DNA of 64,000 nt from Quillaja saponaria (Eukaryota > Streptophyta > Magnoliopsida > Fabales > Quillajaceae). Positions 11,720 to 23,110 of the stretch are shown here, one piece after another. The notes under the pieces are model-generated. The model had not been told where the DNA came from. It saw nothing but the letters and a program-made list of their open reading frames with translations, and ran no database searches. The first letter of the stretch is position 1; each line of letters begins with the position of its first letter. Location: positions 21,036,001 to 21,100,000 of the forward strand of contig CM055613.1 of NCBI GenBank assembly GCA_029379385.1, read 5' to 3'. Both the position numbers and the translations under genes were made by a program.

Positions 11720-12115
11720 TGATAGAAAATGTAGTGAGCACAACACATAAAATTGAAGATGATGAACAAATTGGAATACTTAAAAGACAACTTCTACTTT
11801 ACTTAATATCAAATTGAAAACATACAATAGGTATTTATAAGACTCATAATAGCAACTCTAAAGTCACACAACTAAATGTGCACTAATATGACTTTAACAC
11901 CCATTATCCTAGACATTAAGGACTCCAACCCATTACTACAATTTTATTACACGTTAACAAAAAAAAAAAAAACTTCCACTAGCACACAATAATTTATAGC
12001 CACCCATTATAAAAAAATTAACTACCTCTTAAAACCCATTACATCAAAATAACTCATACCTTTTTACTTCCACTAACAATTTATCATAGGAAAATAAAGT
12101 TTATTATTTTCAACA
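11720..12115 (-). repeat. Copia 5' LTR
   Basis: This is the direct repeat of 7256-7646, with TG and CA ends. It should carry the element's promoter, reading toward lower coordinates. It differs from its partner by scattered substitutions, one 9-bp indel and length changes in an A tract near 11960. Confidence 0.93.
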
Positions 12116-12120
12116 CGCCT
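12116..12120. repeat. Target site duplication of copia element, right copy (CGCCT)
   Basis: Exact partner of 7251-7255. Confidence 0.9.
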
Positions 12121-12190
12121 TCCTGGCATTGTGTTGGGAGCTTCAGACACATGTCAGGATATGAAAGTTAAATTTCCAGGGTTGACATGG
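12121..12190 (+). pseudogene. Possible coding frame split by the copia insertion
   Basis: If the copia element and one CGCCT are removed, a plus-strand frame starting near 7187 (…HGCMINKSLALCEVRA) continues across the site as RLPGIVLGASDTCQDMKV and ends at a stop near 12194. The joined frame is only about 50 codons and I do not recognise it. It may be an old exon hit by the transposon or simply a chance open frame. Confidence 0.2.
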
Positions 12191-12321
12191 CCCTGACAGG
12201 CGGCAGATATGGGGTGAAATCCATATTTTTCAGTGCAAAGAGTTTGCCAGTCAGAACATGAAAGTGATGGTGACATGAAGATGACATCTTTAGTATGGAT
12301 TAGTGTATCTGCTTAAAATTA

Positions 12322-12573
12322 ATGATAAGTATCTATACAGCTCTCCCACCAACGATTTTTTCTGTATTGTCATTCACTTTTCATGCCATGTCATAGAGAC
12401 AACTTTTGTATTTGTGCTTCACTCTTGCTAGTTGAATTTGTTTTTAATTTCAATTCATTATCATGCTATCTTTCTCTCATATTTCTTCCATTTATTTGCA
12501 CACAAGATATTGGTACCTGTTAAGTGATACTTCCACAAGCGGAATGCATTTGAAAGAATGATATGTACTTATG
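12322..12573 (+). repeat. 252-bp inverted repeat, left arm
   Basis: This arm and the reverse complement of 14129-14380 align end to end with no gaps. I count two mismatches: GAGAC against GAGTC near 12398, and CTCATAT against CTCAGAT near 12480. The similarity stops sharply at both borders. The spacer is 1555 bases. No coding potential is evident in the arm. Confidence 0.93.
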
Positions 12574-14128
12574 GCTTTAAAAAGAAAGAAGAGAAAAAGA
12601 AGTGTAAGCTTGGAATCATTGTAAAGCTAGTTGGTCTTAGTTTCTGTAGACTTCTAGTTTTTATGATGCTTCCAGCCCCCCCCCCCCCCCCCCCCCTCCG
12701 CGATAAGAAACTTATGAGATGTAAATATAGTCACATTCACTTAAAAACTGGTGTATGTCAATTTGTTCTCCAGTCTCAGGTGGGCGTAGGACCAATTATC
12801 TGCCCTCAATGACCTGGGCAGATTGAATGTGATGTAAGCATAGATCTTATATTCCAGTGGTCGTACATATAAATTCTCCATTCTTCTTGTTTTGACTGCC
12901 TTGTGTGCTACATGTATGTAATACTTCTATGCATGAACGTTAATATGAGTGGTATCTAACAGGGTGCTGTTATATGTTCATATCTATTGAAATTTTAGAA
13001 GATTAAGTTTTGAGAATGTGAGGGAGCCCTCACTGTACATTCTACCGTGGGGTTTCCCTCAATGTACCTACTATTCATTGATGACGATGGGCGAGGTATC
13101 GGATTGATGGCGTAAGGGATTGATTTCCTTTGATTTAGGAGGACTGATTCCCCTTGATTTGGGGAATACCCAATCTTTATGCTGATGTACTGCAACAAAA
13201 ACGAAGATGCTTCTCTGTTTTCTACTTACGGATCTTCATCTCTTTGTGCTTGCACCTGTGTGCGAGTATACGCCAGCGAAGATGAGCAACGATTTAGCTA
13301 GCCTTATAGAAAGCCAAAGGTTAGGATATATTTCATTGATTATCTATCTTTTTCATTTAGTCTCACAAATCTAAGCTTTTTTGCGGGCAATTTATTCTGA
13401 TTCTTGAAGAAAAAAAGTGAATTTCTTTTTCCTTCATTTGTTTGTAAGTCGCAATGGGTGCATAAGATTTCTGGAAATATCAAGGTGAACTGGTTTTGTT
13501 TATTTTATGTTCTTTCAAGGCAAAAAAATAAAAAATAAAAGAAAAGAAAAGGCTGGTCTAGAGACGAAGGTAACAACTTTTTATTTTACATTGGGTTATT
13601 GTGTTGCTATCAAGTTGACAGCAAATAAAAGAAGATGCAAAATGGCAATAGTGATCAATTGAGATGCCCTTTCCAGAGTTTGCTTTATGTGAAAATCTCG
13701 AGGTTATAAATTAATTCGTTATAAATTTTATGGTGGCAGAAATTTTTGTTTGTATGAAATTCTAATATTTATCTTTATGTGATTGCAGATTTAAGCTCTG
13801 TCAAAACTGACTTTTGATGAGCTCTAGCCAGAAAATGAATCATCAGAGCAGAATTCTATTTACCTGGAAGAGGATTGCAAAGAATTGTAATTAATGGTAT
13901 TCCTGTTTCTTGCTTATATCAAGTTCTTATGTGTGATAAACAATTTTGTTTTAAGAATTAACTGATTGTATATCTAACATTTTTTTTTATTTTGTGGCCT
14001 TTACATTTGCTATGTATGCATTATTTTTTAGGAGACTGGATAATACCAATTTGAAAATTAAAATTGTTGAGGTTATAGAAAGAGCAGAGGTATGTTCTTT
14101 CAAGTTTAATATTGAATATATTAAAATG
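12574..14128. other. Spacer between the inverted arms; no gene recognised
   Basis: It contains a run of 21 C at 12676-12696, an oddity in this AT-rich DNA and a likely source of length errors. The short ORFs at 12558-12812 and 12995-13198 show no domain. No transposase or RT motif is visible. Confidence 0.4.
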
Positions 14129-14380
14129 CATAAGTACATATCATTCTTTCAAATGCATTCCGCTTGTGGAAGTATCACTTAACAGGTACCAATATCTTGT
14201 GTGCAAATAAATGGAAGAAATCTGAGAGAAAGATAGCATGATAATGAATTGAAATTAAAAACAAATTCAACTAGCAAGAGTGAAGCACAAATACAAAAGT
14301 TGACTCTATGACATGGCATGAAAAGTGAATGACAATACAGAAAAAATCGTTGGTGGGAGAGCTGTATAGATACTTATCAT
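14129..14380 (-). repeat. 252-bp inverted repeat, right arm
   Basis: Reverse-complement partner of 12322-12573; see that entry. Confidence 0.93.
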
Positions 14381-16651
14381 AAACTTTAAAATGAACAATG
14401 AGGAGTGAACTTTTATATCTTTTTTTTTTTTTTTGGTCTTTCTATCAGAAATTTCCAAGTAGTCATGATAAACAAATTGGGGTTGATGGGAGGTCTTGCA
14501 TATAAATTGTAGCAAAACCCTCCAATCCCATCCAAAGGGAAAAAAAAAAAAAGAACGTAAGATTCCAAGTTCCTATCATGTCCTGAAGGCTGTTGATACA
14601 TTTACAAACAATAAATAAAATAAGATGGTCCTAGCTAGATTTTTATTCCAGGTTTTACTTTATCCTTACTCTTTTAGTTTCCTGTTATGCATTACTTTGT
14701 TGATCTTCAGGTGGGGTTAAGATCTAAAAATCTTAGTTTTTATTTTTGAGTTTTAATAATTGGAATTTCTGAATCTATTATTGCTGTTAAACCTGTTGTT
14801 AACTTCAACTATCAAATTTATTTGAGATGATTAATGTTGTCTATTTCTAGAAGAAAGAAAATGTGAACATTATTGCTGATGGATGTCTCTTATATTGCTT
14901 AACTAACCTCAGATATAAAGAGCCCAAACTAAAAGGGACTGACAATTGTGATAGATTTGGAGAATGTCATAGATAAACTCATTAGTGAGTGTCACAGACA
15001 GCTTCATATATATACAAGATAATAAAAACTACATTTGAACATAGAAGATAGATTTGACCATTAGAAAGTTTTGCTTATTTCATTTTTTTGATTCGTATGA
15101 ATTTTTTTATAATCAAGTATATACTTTTTTCTCCATCTTATTCTTACCTGATACTATTTTGTTGTGCTGTTGGACCTTGATATTTGTTATGAAAAAGAAT
15201 ACATGAGCTGAGTTACTTTATATCAAATCCCATTTCTGTATTTCACTTTTTATTTCTTTGTTTTGATTTTGAGTTATTTGAGCATTCAATTGCCAAGTGA
15301 ATTTTATATGCAGCCATACCAATCAAAGGCATATTCAATTGACTAATGACTAAAGACTAAATGTCTAAATTGACATGTCTTAAGGATAGCTTTAATTCTT
15401 ATTGTTGTATTCGATTCAATCTCTGCAAATTTTCAAGAAATAGTTGTTGTATCCTTTATTATGTTAAATTTTTTGTGGATTTATGTGTTAAATTTGTCCT
15501 TATTAAAATTTTTAAATCTAAATCAACAAGAATTTGTGAGAATAGTTCTAGGGAAATGTCCTGCTAAAAATTTGTTGAATTACTTCAAAGTTCGAACTCG
15601 GTTTTACTTGTTTTTTGTTCCAAGTATGTATACTTTTGAATTAGGTGTTTTTGTTGTTTAGTATTAGGACTATAACCCAGTTTTTGTTAATATGTTTTTA
15701 TATTATGATCATTATTATTCAAGTAATTTATCACCAATATTTGACACTCTGATCGTCATCTTTCTTTGAAATATGATACTTCTTGATGTTACTATTGTTG
15801 TTTTTTAGCTGAAAGGACCTTAAAATTGCAGAGCTTTTTTGATGAATGATGTGATTGTTCTTTAGTTTCAAATTTTAGTGAGTTAACTTCTACTTCTGTA
15901 ATACCACTATCAACTTTTCTCAATTGTTCTGAATTGTGAATGTTAAATTGCATATCAATATTTGCAAAGGGATATAAATATAGCCGTAGGCAACAACAAG
16001 CTGGTAAGTTTGGCCATGGCTTTTTATATCAGAGTTGTTTGGTCTATGGTTGTACAACTGCTGTAATTGCAGAAACCATAATGCTCTCATGATGATAATA
16101 TTTCAAAAGTTTTTCTGGTGAATAACTTAATAAACCATTTCTGTTTTTTTTGCAGAACTTATTTATGAATGATAATATGTTTTATTCCATATATTTACAT
16201 GTGATGGCAATTTGGTGTACTTTATGTCTAACCTGATCATGTTAGTTTAACCATTATAAATGTGATTAGTGTCATTTTGGATGATGTTAAGCAGTAAACC
16301 ATTCTCATGGTATACAGTAGGCCGAAATTATGTGGTATGCAATTAGTAAAAGGGAAAAAGGGAAATATTTTGATATTCTTCAAGAGTTGGCTTGAATTGG
16401 GAACCTATTGTCTGTGAGTTGGTCATTTTTTTTCTAGAATTATCAATGTGTTATCTAGAATTCTCGATTGCAGCCAGTGTACATGATCTGGAAGGTATTT
16501 ATTTTGTTTTATTTCACCAGGACTTATCCTGATAATAACATCAATAAACTAGATTGCTTGATAGGTAAGCTATTCAAGTTATACAAAAGTCTGAATTTGG
16601 AATATAACCATCAATGATTTGTTGCTGTGGTGATTGTCCTTATTAACTTTA

Positions 16652-16700
<49 letters not shown>

Positions 16701-16828
16701 TTCTTTTTAACAATATAAACATTCAAAAAAAGCTTTAAGTTGGAACATGAAATGAAGATACAAAATTTTCTAGGGTCTAAGTTATGGAATTACATAAACC
16801 AAAATTGTGAATTTAATATGCTTCATCA
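14381..16828. other. No gene recognised; AT-rich with an (AT)n and long T tract
   Basis: Intron-like or intergenic AT-rich sequence. A TA microsatellite at about 16650-16667 runs directly into about 32 T at 16668-16699. No domain is found on either strand. Confidence 0.35.
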
Positions 16829-16993
16829 GTGTCTTCGGAAAGTATTGAATATGTCCAACTTTTTTTTGTTTTGTGTAGCACCAAAACTGTAGAGGTGAAA
16901 CTTCTGTTAAATGTTATAATTATTCTCTATGGTTTTACAGATTTTCAAGTTAGTAGTTGCGTAACTTCACTTTTTCTGTGGCTTATTTCTGCT

Positions 16994-17061
16994 ATGCTTG
17001 AACTGAATCATCAAGTAAGGGTACTACAAGCTCAACTGACAGACGCACATAAGAGACTGAG
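16994..17061 (+). pseudogene. Possible exon fragment with coiled-coil-like sequence
   Basis: Within a longer open frame (16829-17107) the part reading LELNHQVRVLQAQLTDAHKR looks coding: it has heptad-like Leu and Gln spacing and a mixed codon choice, and is followed by a possible donor (GAG then GTGTAC at 17062). The rest of the frame is hydrophobic low-complexity translation. I cannot name a family. It may belong with the fragments at 17520 and 18150. Confidence 0.25.
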
Positions 17062-17519
17062 GTGTACATTTCTGGCTTTTGGTTTATACTTGCTTCATTG
17101 TCTCTAATAAGTATAGCAATTTGACTTTGTTTTTATAATTCATTCTTAACTTTTTCTTCGTTGCTCATTTTGAGAAGCAACTGGGATATATGACTGATAT
17201 GGACTGGTTAGTGGTCAAATTACGGTTTTTGAAGAGTTATGGGCTAATTGACATTCAACTAGATGATTTTAGCTTAAAAGTGACTTTAATGTAAAAAGTT
17301 CAAATTTGAGGTTGATAATTTTTTTGGGACAGTAAATTTTGTAGCTTTTACATATTTTTGCACCAATCCTCAAATTAGCAACTAACTTTTGTACTACCAA
17401 TCTTTACTTGCTCATAGATAGTGAGTTTCAAAACTGAGCTCATAATGTCAATTTGAACGGTTGATAATTGCTCATTGTATGTATCTGTTAATAAGTTTAT
17501 ATCCCCATTGATTATTAAG

Positions 17520-17712
17520 CATCCTGTGACGTTAGGCACGGGTATCTCTTTAGTTATTTAAAAACTGGCAAGTGCAAGTATGGTGCAACCTGCAAGTTTG
17601 ACCATCCACTCCTGGAGAAGCAATGGCCATGGCATCAACTCAAGCAACAAGCACTTTTTTCACTAGAGTTACCACTAATGGGAGAATATAACATGGTTAC
17701 CCAAGTTCTATA
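17520..17712 (+). pseudogene. Degenerate CCCH zinc-finger exon
   Basis: A frame open from 17520 to about 17712 includes YLKTGKCKYGATCKFDHP. This is the signature of plant CCCH (C-X7/8-C-X5-C-X3-H) zinc fingers, which bind RNA. The second and third Cys (17573 and 17591) and the His (17603) are present. The first Cys is replaced: the codon 8 positions before the second Cys is TTT (Phe), one base from TGT. No second finger lies nearby. The loss of a zinc ligand and the isolation suggest a decayed gene fragment rather than a working exon. Confidence 0.5.
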
Positions 17713-17722
17713 TAGTTATTGA

Positions 17723-18016
17723 TAAATGATATATAGTTATTGACAACACTTCTCGAAGCTGTAATTACATTTTTCAAGTACTATTTAGTTTATCAACTTT
17801 ATGAGTTATAATATTTTAATTACGAAAATCTAGAGTTACTAAGTTTCAAGTATTTGTTCAAAGTTAACTCTTCTTTAGATATTTTCACAACCTCTTGGAA
17901 ATATGTTTGATTCTAATTTACCTAATTAATCAAATTTAATAAAACCAAATTGAAGCATTATCTTTAAGAAGTTAACTATCTATCTTGTTTAGGAACTTTT
18001 TCATGGTTATATGTTT
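17723..18016 (+). repeat. Dispersed repeat family R2, copy 1
   Basis: The stretch including TCTAGAGTTACTAAGTTTCAAG and the TTAATCAAATTTAATAAAACC block recurs on the minus strand at about 23800-24080 and on the plus strand at about 30559-30745. The inverted copy extends from the GTTTATCAACTTTATGAG part to the TGGTTATATGTTTT part. No protein motif and no clear termini are visible. Confidence 0.7.
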
Positions 18017-18147
18017 TGAGCAAGCACTACTACAATTGCCTTTGAAAAAGAGAAACTGAATTTTTTAAAGTTAATCTTAATGCAAAAGTTGTTGTTGACT
18101 TGTTAAAATCCCTACTGTTATGGACAGCAACTTAATTCATAATTGCA

Positions 18148-18260
18148 TAAAGTTATTAGTTTATGTCCACCTGGTGAAAGTGAAGCACACTCTTTTAGAG
18201 CAGCAAATAAATTTGTAGATGGATTGGCACAGTTGCAAGCTATCGTTCAACTAGAGAACT
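18148..18260 (+). pseudogene. Possible exon fragment, family unknown
   Basis: The frame reads VISLCPPGESEAHSFRAANK and then FVDGLAQLQAIVQLEN, a well-mixed peptide unlike the AT-driven translations around it. A stop lies just upstream and a possible acceptor (GCATAAAG) just before 18151; the reading decays to hydrophobic intron-like sequence after 18260. I do not recognise it. Confidence 0.3.
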
Positions 18261-18436
18261 TTGTTATCTTTATTGTATTCCTTATTATATTTCAATGTTT
18301 TTATAGGTACTATTTATGGGAACTTCTTTCTACTTGCAGTTTCTTCTTAAAAATATTTATCTCCTTTGAATAAAAAAATATCATCCTCGGAAGGGTTTGT
18401 TATTATTGTAATAGCTTAGCTTTTGCTTTGCAAATT

Positions 18437-18934
18437 ATAAGTGTAACACACCAAGTCCAACTGGCTTAAATCTCACACCACATGGATTAAAATGCAAGTT
18501 AGAAGATACTTGGTAGGTAGTTCTTGTGGGTTATAAACAATAACACAATCAATGTGGGACCGTCAATACCCAATACCAGGATCCTCCCCAAGTGATGTGG
18601 GATCCTTCCCAAGTGATGTTGGTTTCTGAAGGCATAGGCTCATCATAGGCCTAGCCCCCACGCCGTTGTCAAAGTCCTCTGGAGCCTCCTTCTCTCCTTA
18701 AGATAGTACTCGAAAATGTACAGCCCATGTGACCTAAGTACCATTTGTAAATGCATATCCCATGTGGCTTGATCCCAAGTGGCCCAAGTACATAGAAAAG
18801 AGTCCACAACCTACATCAGATGGGTTAAAATGCTAGTAGAAACGTACTTGGTAATTAGTTATTGTGGATTATAAACAATACAATCACACCTCCCACAATC
18901 AATGTGGGACACTATTTTTGTATATTACAATAAG
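18437..18934. mobile_element. TRIM-like or solo-LTR insertion, 488 bp, with ATAAG duplication
   Basis: The insert spans 18442-18929, starts TGTAACACACC and ends GTATATTACA, so its ends are inverted repeats of TGTAA. ATAAG occurs directly on both sides (18437-18441 and 18930-18934), a perfect 5-bp target duplication of the LTR-element type. Inside, a module of about 100 bases occurs twice in the same direction, each ending CAATGTGGGAC (about 18478-18562 and 18818-18911). Terminal direct repeats around a short middle fit a TRIM; a solo LTR with an internal duplication is the alternative. It has no coding capacity. Confidence 0.75.
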
Positions 18935-21455
18935 CTTTCAACACATTCATCTGTAATTCTAAATTTCTTGAACTCTGGTGAAATTCATTGAACCGCCTTC
19001 AAATTAACAGAAACTAGTAACTTCACCCAATGTTTTAAGTTTTGAAGTTTTGATTTGATATCTAATAGTTCAACATTTATTTATTTTTATTTTTTTGGTT
19101 GATAAATTTAGATTTAAATTAATGATCGCACATTAATCACTTAAAAAGAATTTATTATTTAATTTATTTTGTCAATTTTGTCCAAAAAATATTTTTTTGG
19201 TTAATTTGTCTCATAACTTTCAAAGCATTTGCAATGTTTTGTCTCAGTTTAACAGTATTAACATTTGGGTGAAAATTGCTGATGCACCATGTAATATTTT
19301 TGCCACGTGTTGAGTTAGCAATTTTTTATTTTTTTTATTTTTATCAAAGCTCATGTATTTTTTTTCTCATGCTTATTGACCTTTCACTTCCGCATTTATC
19401 TCTAAAATTAAGATTATTGTGGTGATTTGAAAATTTTATAGATTGATAAAAAAAAATTATCTAATTTCTATTTTCTTACTAATTTATGGATAGACAACAA
19501 AAATTAACCATATTATTTTTAGATTTTTTTGAAAGAGAAATAGTGAGAAAGGAATGATAGAGAATAATGAGAGTCCAAAATAATTTTAGAATAAAATTGA
19601 CAAAAAAAAAAAAAAAAAAAAAAAACGCTTTTAGGATTGAATTGAGAAAAAAAATATATTATTTTAAGGATAATTATTTTTATTTTTGTTCTGTCAATTC
19701 AACATTAAATGTGGCAAACAATATACTCCCTCTGTGACACATAACTGTTATCCTTTCTATTTATAATTGTCCCAAAAAGTGAATGGCTACTAAATGACAA
19801 GTTTCCAACAAAACATTTAAATACTTAGAAATTTACTTCATCTTTATATGTGTAGTATTCCAAGAACTTTTAAGAAGGGCGATATAGACATAATGCATTT
19901 TGATTACTGTAGTTAATGAGGTTGTCTAAAAATCTGAATTTTTTTTTATAGATGACAATAATTTTGGAACAAATAAAGTAATATTTTAAGTCACAATAAT
20001 AATTTATGTTCAAAATATTATTGGTGTTAAGGTTAAGAAAGACATTTATAAATATTCTAAAAGTTATGAAATAAAATAAATAAAATATGATATCTTAGAT
20101 ATGATAAATATTAGTTTGCCCAAATTTATTATTGTATAAGAATTAAGTTACATGGATATATAACAGTATTATAAGGAGGAACTAATTTTTTTTTTTTAAA
20201 TAAAAAAATATCATTAATAAACCCTGATAAGATCGTTATAATATGAATTTTAACTTCATTCCTTCTAACTAAAAACTAATTTTAGCTTGATTCCGATATG
20301 ACAAGAAAATTTGCATAAATTGATGACCTATAATTTTTTTCAATGGAGATTTCTAACACAAGTGATTAGCGACGTAAAAATTGTTATTTGTCATATACTC
20401 TAGATTATAAATTTTTAATAAGAGAGGGCTGGATAGATTGAATACAAAGCTCCTAAAAAGAAAGAGACAAATTATATTATAAGAATTTAAAAAAAGTCTT
20501 AAGATTTATTATAAAAATAATTAAATTTGAGAAAAATAGTATTAAATTTTTTTAATCTGTCATAAAAATAAATAAATCTAAGGTTGATTTTTATTTAAAA
20601 ATAAAAAGAAGAGGGCGACAGCCCCTTGTGAAACTTTTTTTGGAGAGAACTTTGAAGTTTGAAAAGCTTATGTTTTTCTAATTCTGAAACAACCAAACCA
20701 AAAATTGGTCCAATTAATAAAGTAGGTGTTGAACTGTTGACTATTCCACTAGAGGAGAAGAGTAAATGGTACGTACCCACGTGGAAAGATAGTCAATAAA
20801 GAGCCACTACCACTTCATCTCAAATATTTATCTAATTAACTATAAGTTTTTTCCTTTCAACTTCTATTTTGTTTATTGAACAATAATTAATCTTTTCATC
20901 TTTACATTATTAGTTGATCAATGTTAATTTTAATTAAAAATTTGAAGGTATCAGAAAATTACTTAAACTAAAATGAATTCTTCATAAATGAATTAGACTA
21001 AATTTTATAAGTGTAGTTTTTATTCCAAATAAGAGAAAGTGAAACTAATTTCACTGTAAAATTATTTCGTTTTCCTCTTTCAAAAAAGTATATATTAGTA
21101 ACTATTGAAAATCAATTCATTCTTAAACTTTAGAAAATCTAATCACTGTAGTAAAGTTTTTTCATGTTTTTTTGCTTAACTAATTAATGGGTACAAATTA
21201 TTAGAAAAATGAATGAAAATTCTAATGTTCAATATTATATTATATATATATAGTATGATTGCTTGAATCATTTGATTGAAATTATCAGATTTGGCTATAA
21301 AAGAAAATTAGTATATGTTGTTTGACAAGAATAATTAATTTGAGAAATTAAAAAAGATGTATCACGCCTTAAATTATAAGATGTGACACGTAAGCAATTG
21401 GTCCATGATACATGATGGAATAGATTCGCAAGATTGAAAAAATGTCTCTAACCTA
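18935..21455. other. No gene recognised; very AT-rich
   Basis: Long AT-rich stretch with an A run near 19600-19625 and several T runs. The only sizeable ORFs (20595-20780 and 21374-21565, minus) lack any domain. Confidence 0.4.
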
Positions 21456-21631
21456 ACAAGGTGTGGTTTAAGTGGTAATGCAAGCTTAAACTCAGTGCTT
21501 GAGGAGACTCTATAATGCCAGGAGTCTGAACCCATAGGAAAATACTTGTAGGAAGAGGCAGTCACAAACTCCCTAACAAAATTAGGCTTATAGGATAAAA
21601 TAAAATAAAAAAATAAAAAAAAAGAGAAAAA
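21456..21631 (+). mobile_element. Candidate tRNA-derived SINE
   Basis: GTGTGGTTTAAGTGGTAATG near 21461 resembles a Pol III A box as found in plant SINEs. A B-box-like GAGTCTGAACCC follows about 50 bases later. The body ends TTAGGCTTATAGG, followed by an A-rich tail with T interruptions up to about 21631. Length and order fit a SINE of about 175 bases. I could not find a clean target duplication, so the borders are approximate. Confidence 0.45.
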
Positions 21632-21782
21632 GTTCCCAACTGAATTGACAATACTAAGTAATATGGGGAATCAATGATTGAGTCAAACTTGGCACCATTT
21701 ATTGGTTTCAAACACGGAGGATGTGTTGTCAACTACACAAGTGATCATTAACCCCCGTGATTATTATCATTGTTTTCCATGA

Positions 21783-22251
21783 TAATTAACAGTATGGAAC
21801 AATAAATTTTTTAATTGATTGAGTCTTTTAACTGTGCATTATGATCTTGACTCATTTACTTGATTTATCTACTGTATTGTTTTAGTTGATGAGATGATGT
21901 CTCCAAATTTAGCTGACTTGAAACAATGCCCTATTGATATAAAGTGACTAATTGATCTTCTAATTGATTTCTTTAAAGTTTGGATAATAATATCAAATAC
22001 TCATTTCATTCAACAGATTTATTACACCCACATAACATTGTTATTTTTAGTTGGTTATTGAGAAATATGTCGAAAACAAGAATTTGTCATATTTATTGGG
22101 ATTCCAATGGTTATAGTGACGGGTTGGCTAATTAGCAGGAATGTCACCTCGATGCTAAGTTTTGATAAAGAAGGATTTGATGTTAAGGGTCTACAAATAC
22201 TACGATGAAAAGGCAGGTGCTCTACTAATGAATACAAAAAATGTAAGTTTT
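21783..22251 (-). repeat. Dispersed repeat, copy 2 (partner of 4580-5113)
   Basis: Inverted copy of the repeat at 4580-5113, somewhat shortened. Its outer end near 22225 has GCTCTACTAATGAATAC, which also appears near 25865. Confidence 0.7.
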
Positions 22252-22739
22252 AGGTTATATTAGTCATGAAGATCATTTGCGCCATTACAATGAAGAACAC
22301 TAATTGAAAACTATGTAAAAGTTCATGAGTGTTTTATAATCGAGTCAATTCAGTGAACTTATTCTCTAACAAGCACCTACATGTTTATTATAGTGTCAAC
22401 TACACAAGTGATCATGATATCTATCATCCTCAACAATTTTATAGGAATTAAGTTTTCAAGCATGATGTTTGGAATTGCCTAGATCCAAACAAAACTAATA
22501 ATCATCTTCTTTCTAATGGTCAATTGTTCCTCTTTCTTTGACTTATCCTTCTATATTCACCAATTACCAAGTTCTACTCATTATCCATGCAAGTTTTGCT
22601 TTGCATGCGGATGAAATTGTTTCGTGTATGAATTGTGTGTGGGACTAGATTTCTGGCTCAACATAGATACGATTGTTTCATACTTTATACACACAAGTGG
22701 AACAAAGATATAGCTTCTTCTGCATGCATACTAGCTACT

Positions 22740-23110
22740 TTAGGAACAAAGATAGTTAAGTGGAAGTAAATGAGAATGTGAAGAAACCAGATTTAGGACA
22801 AAATGGTCAACAATAACAGGAGGAGAATTATTAACCTTACTTTTTATATTATTGAGGCAACTATCAAAAGAGTCCCTAAAAACAGAAAAATCATCCATGA
22901 AAACCTCAAGACTATGCTTTACCATGTTAGTAAAAATAGCCATCATGCATCTCTGAAAAGTAGTAGGTGCATTACAAAGACTAAAATGCATCCTTCTAAA
23001 GTGAAGGTGCCATAGATAGTATTAAAAATCATCATAAATTTGAAAACGTAGGCCAAATTTGTCATCAAAAGAAGATAAAAAAAATGTTTGAAGAACTGAA
23101 GGTGCCATAG
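22740..23110 (-). pseudogene. Ty3/gypsy reverse transcriptase fragment
   Basis: The minus strand reads MHFSLCNAPTTFQRCMMAIF then VFMDDFSVFRDSFDSCLNN. These are the RT NAP-TFQ box and the catalytic FMDD motif (22890-22901) of Athila-type elements. An upstream TCPYGTF-like part is recognisable only with frameshifts, near 23000-23110. The block is duplicated in part: GTCAACAATAACAGNAGGAG occurs at about 22807 and 23211. It is isolated from any other gypsy domain and long dead. Confidence 0.75.

Larger units (their letters stand above)
7256..12115 (-). mobile_element. Complete Ty1/copia LTR retrotransposon, 4860 bp, minus strand
   Basis: Both LTRs (7256-7646 and 11720-12115), a 5-bp target duplication, a primer site next to the 5' LTR, a polypurine tract next to the 3' LTR and a full gag-protease-integrase-RT-RNase H order are visible, read from high to low coordinates. 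Integrase preceding RT is what defines copia. By eye the LTRs differ by about a dozen substitutions plus a few indels over ~390 bases, roughly 97% identity, so insertion was fairly recent. The gag-pol frame is nevertheless broken by several frameshifts and stops, so this copy is non-autonomous. Confidence 0.93.

Noticed and set aside
18442..18929. Cassandra TRIM carrying 5S rRNA
   Set aside because: The element is TRIM-like but shows none of the conserved 5S internal promoter text.
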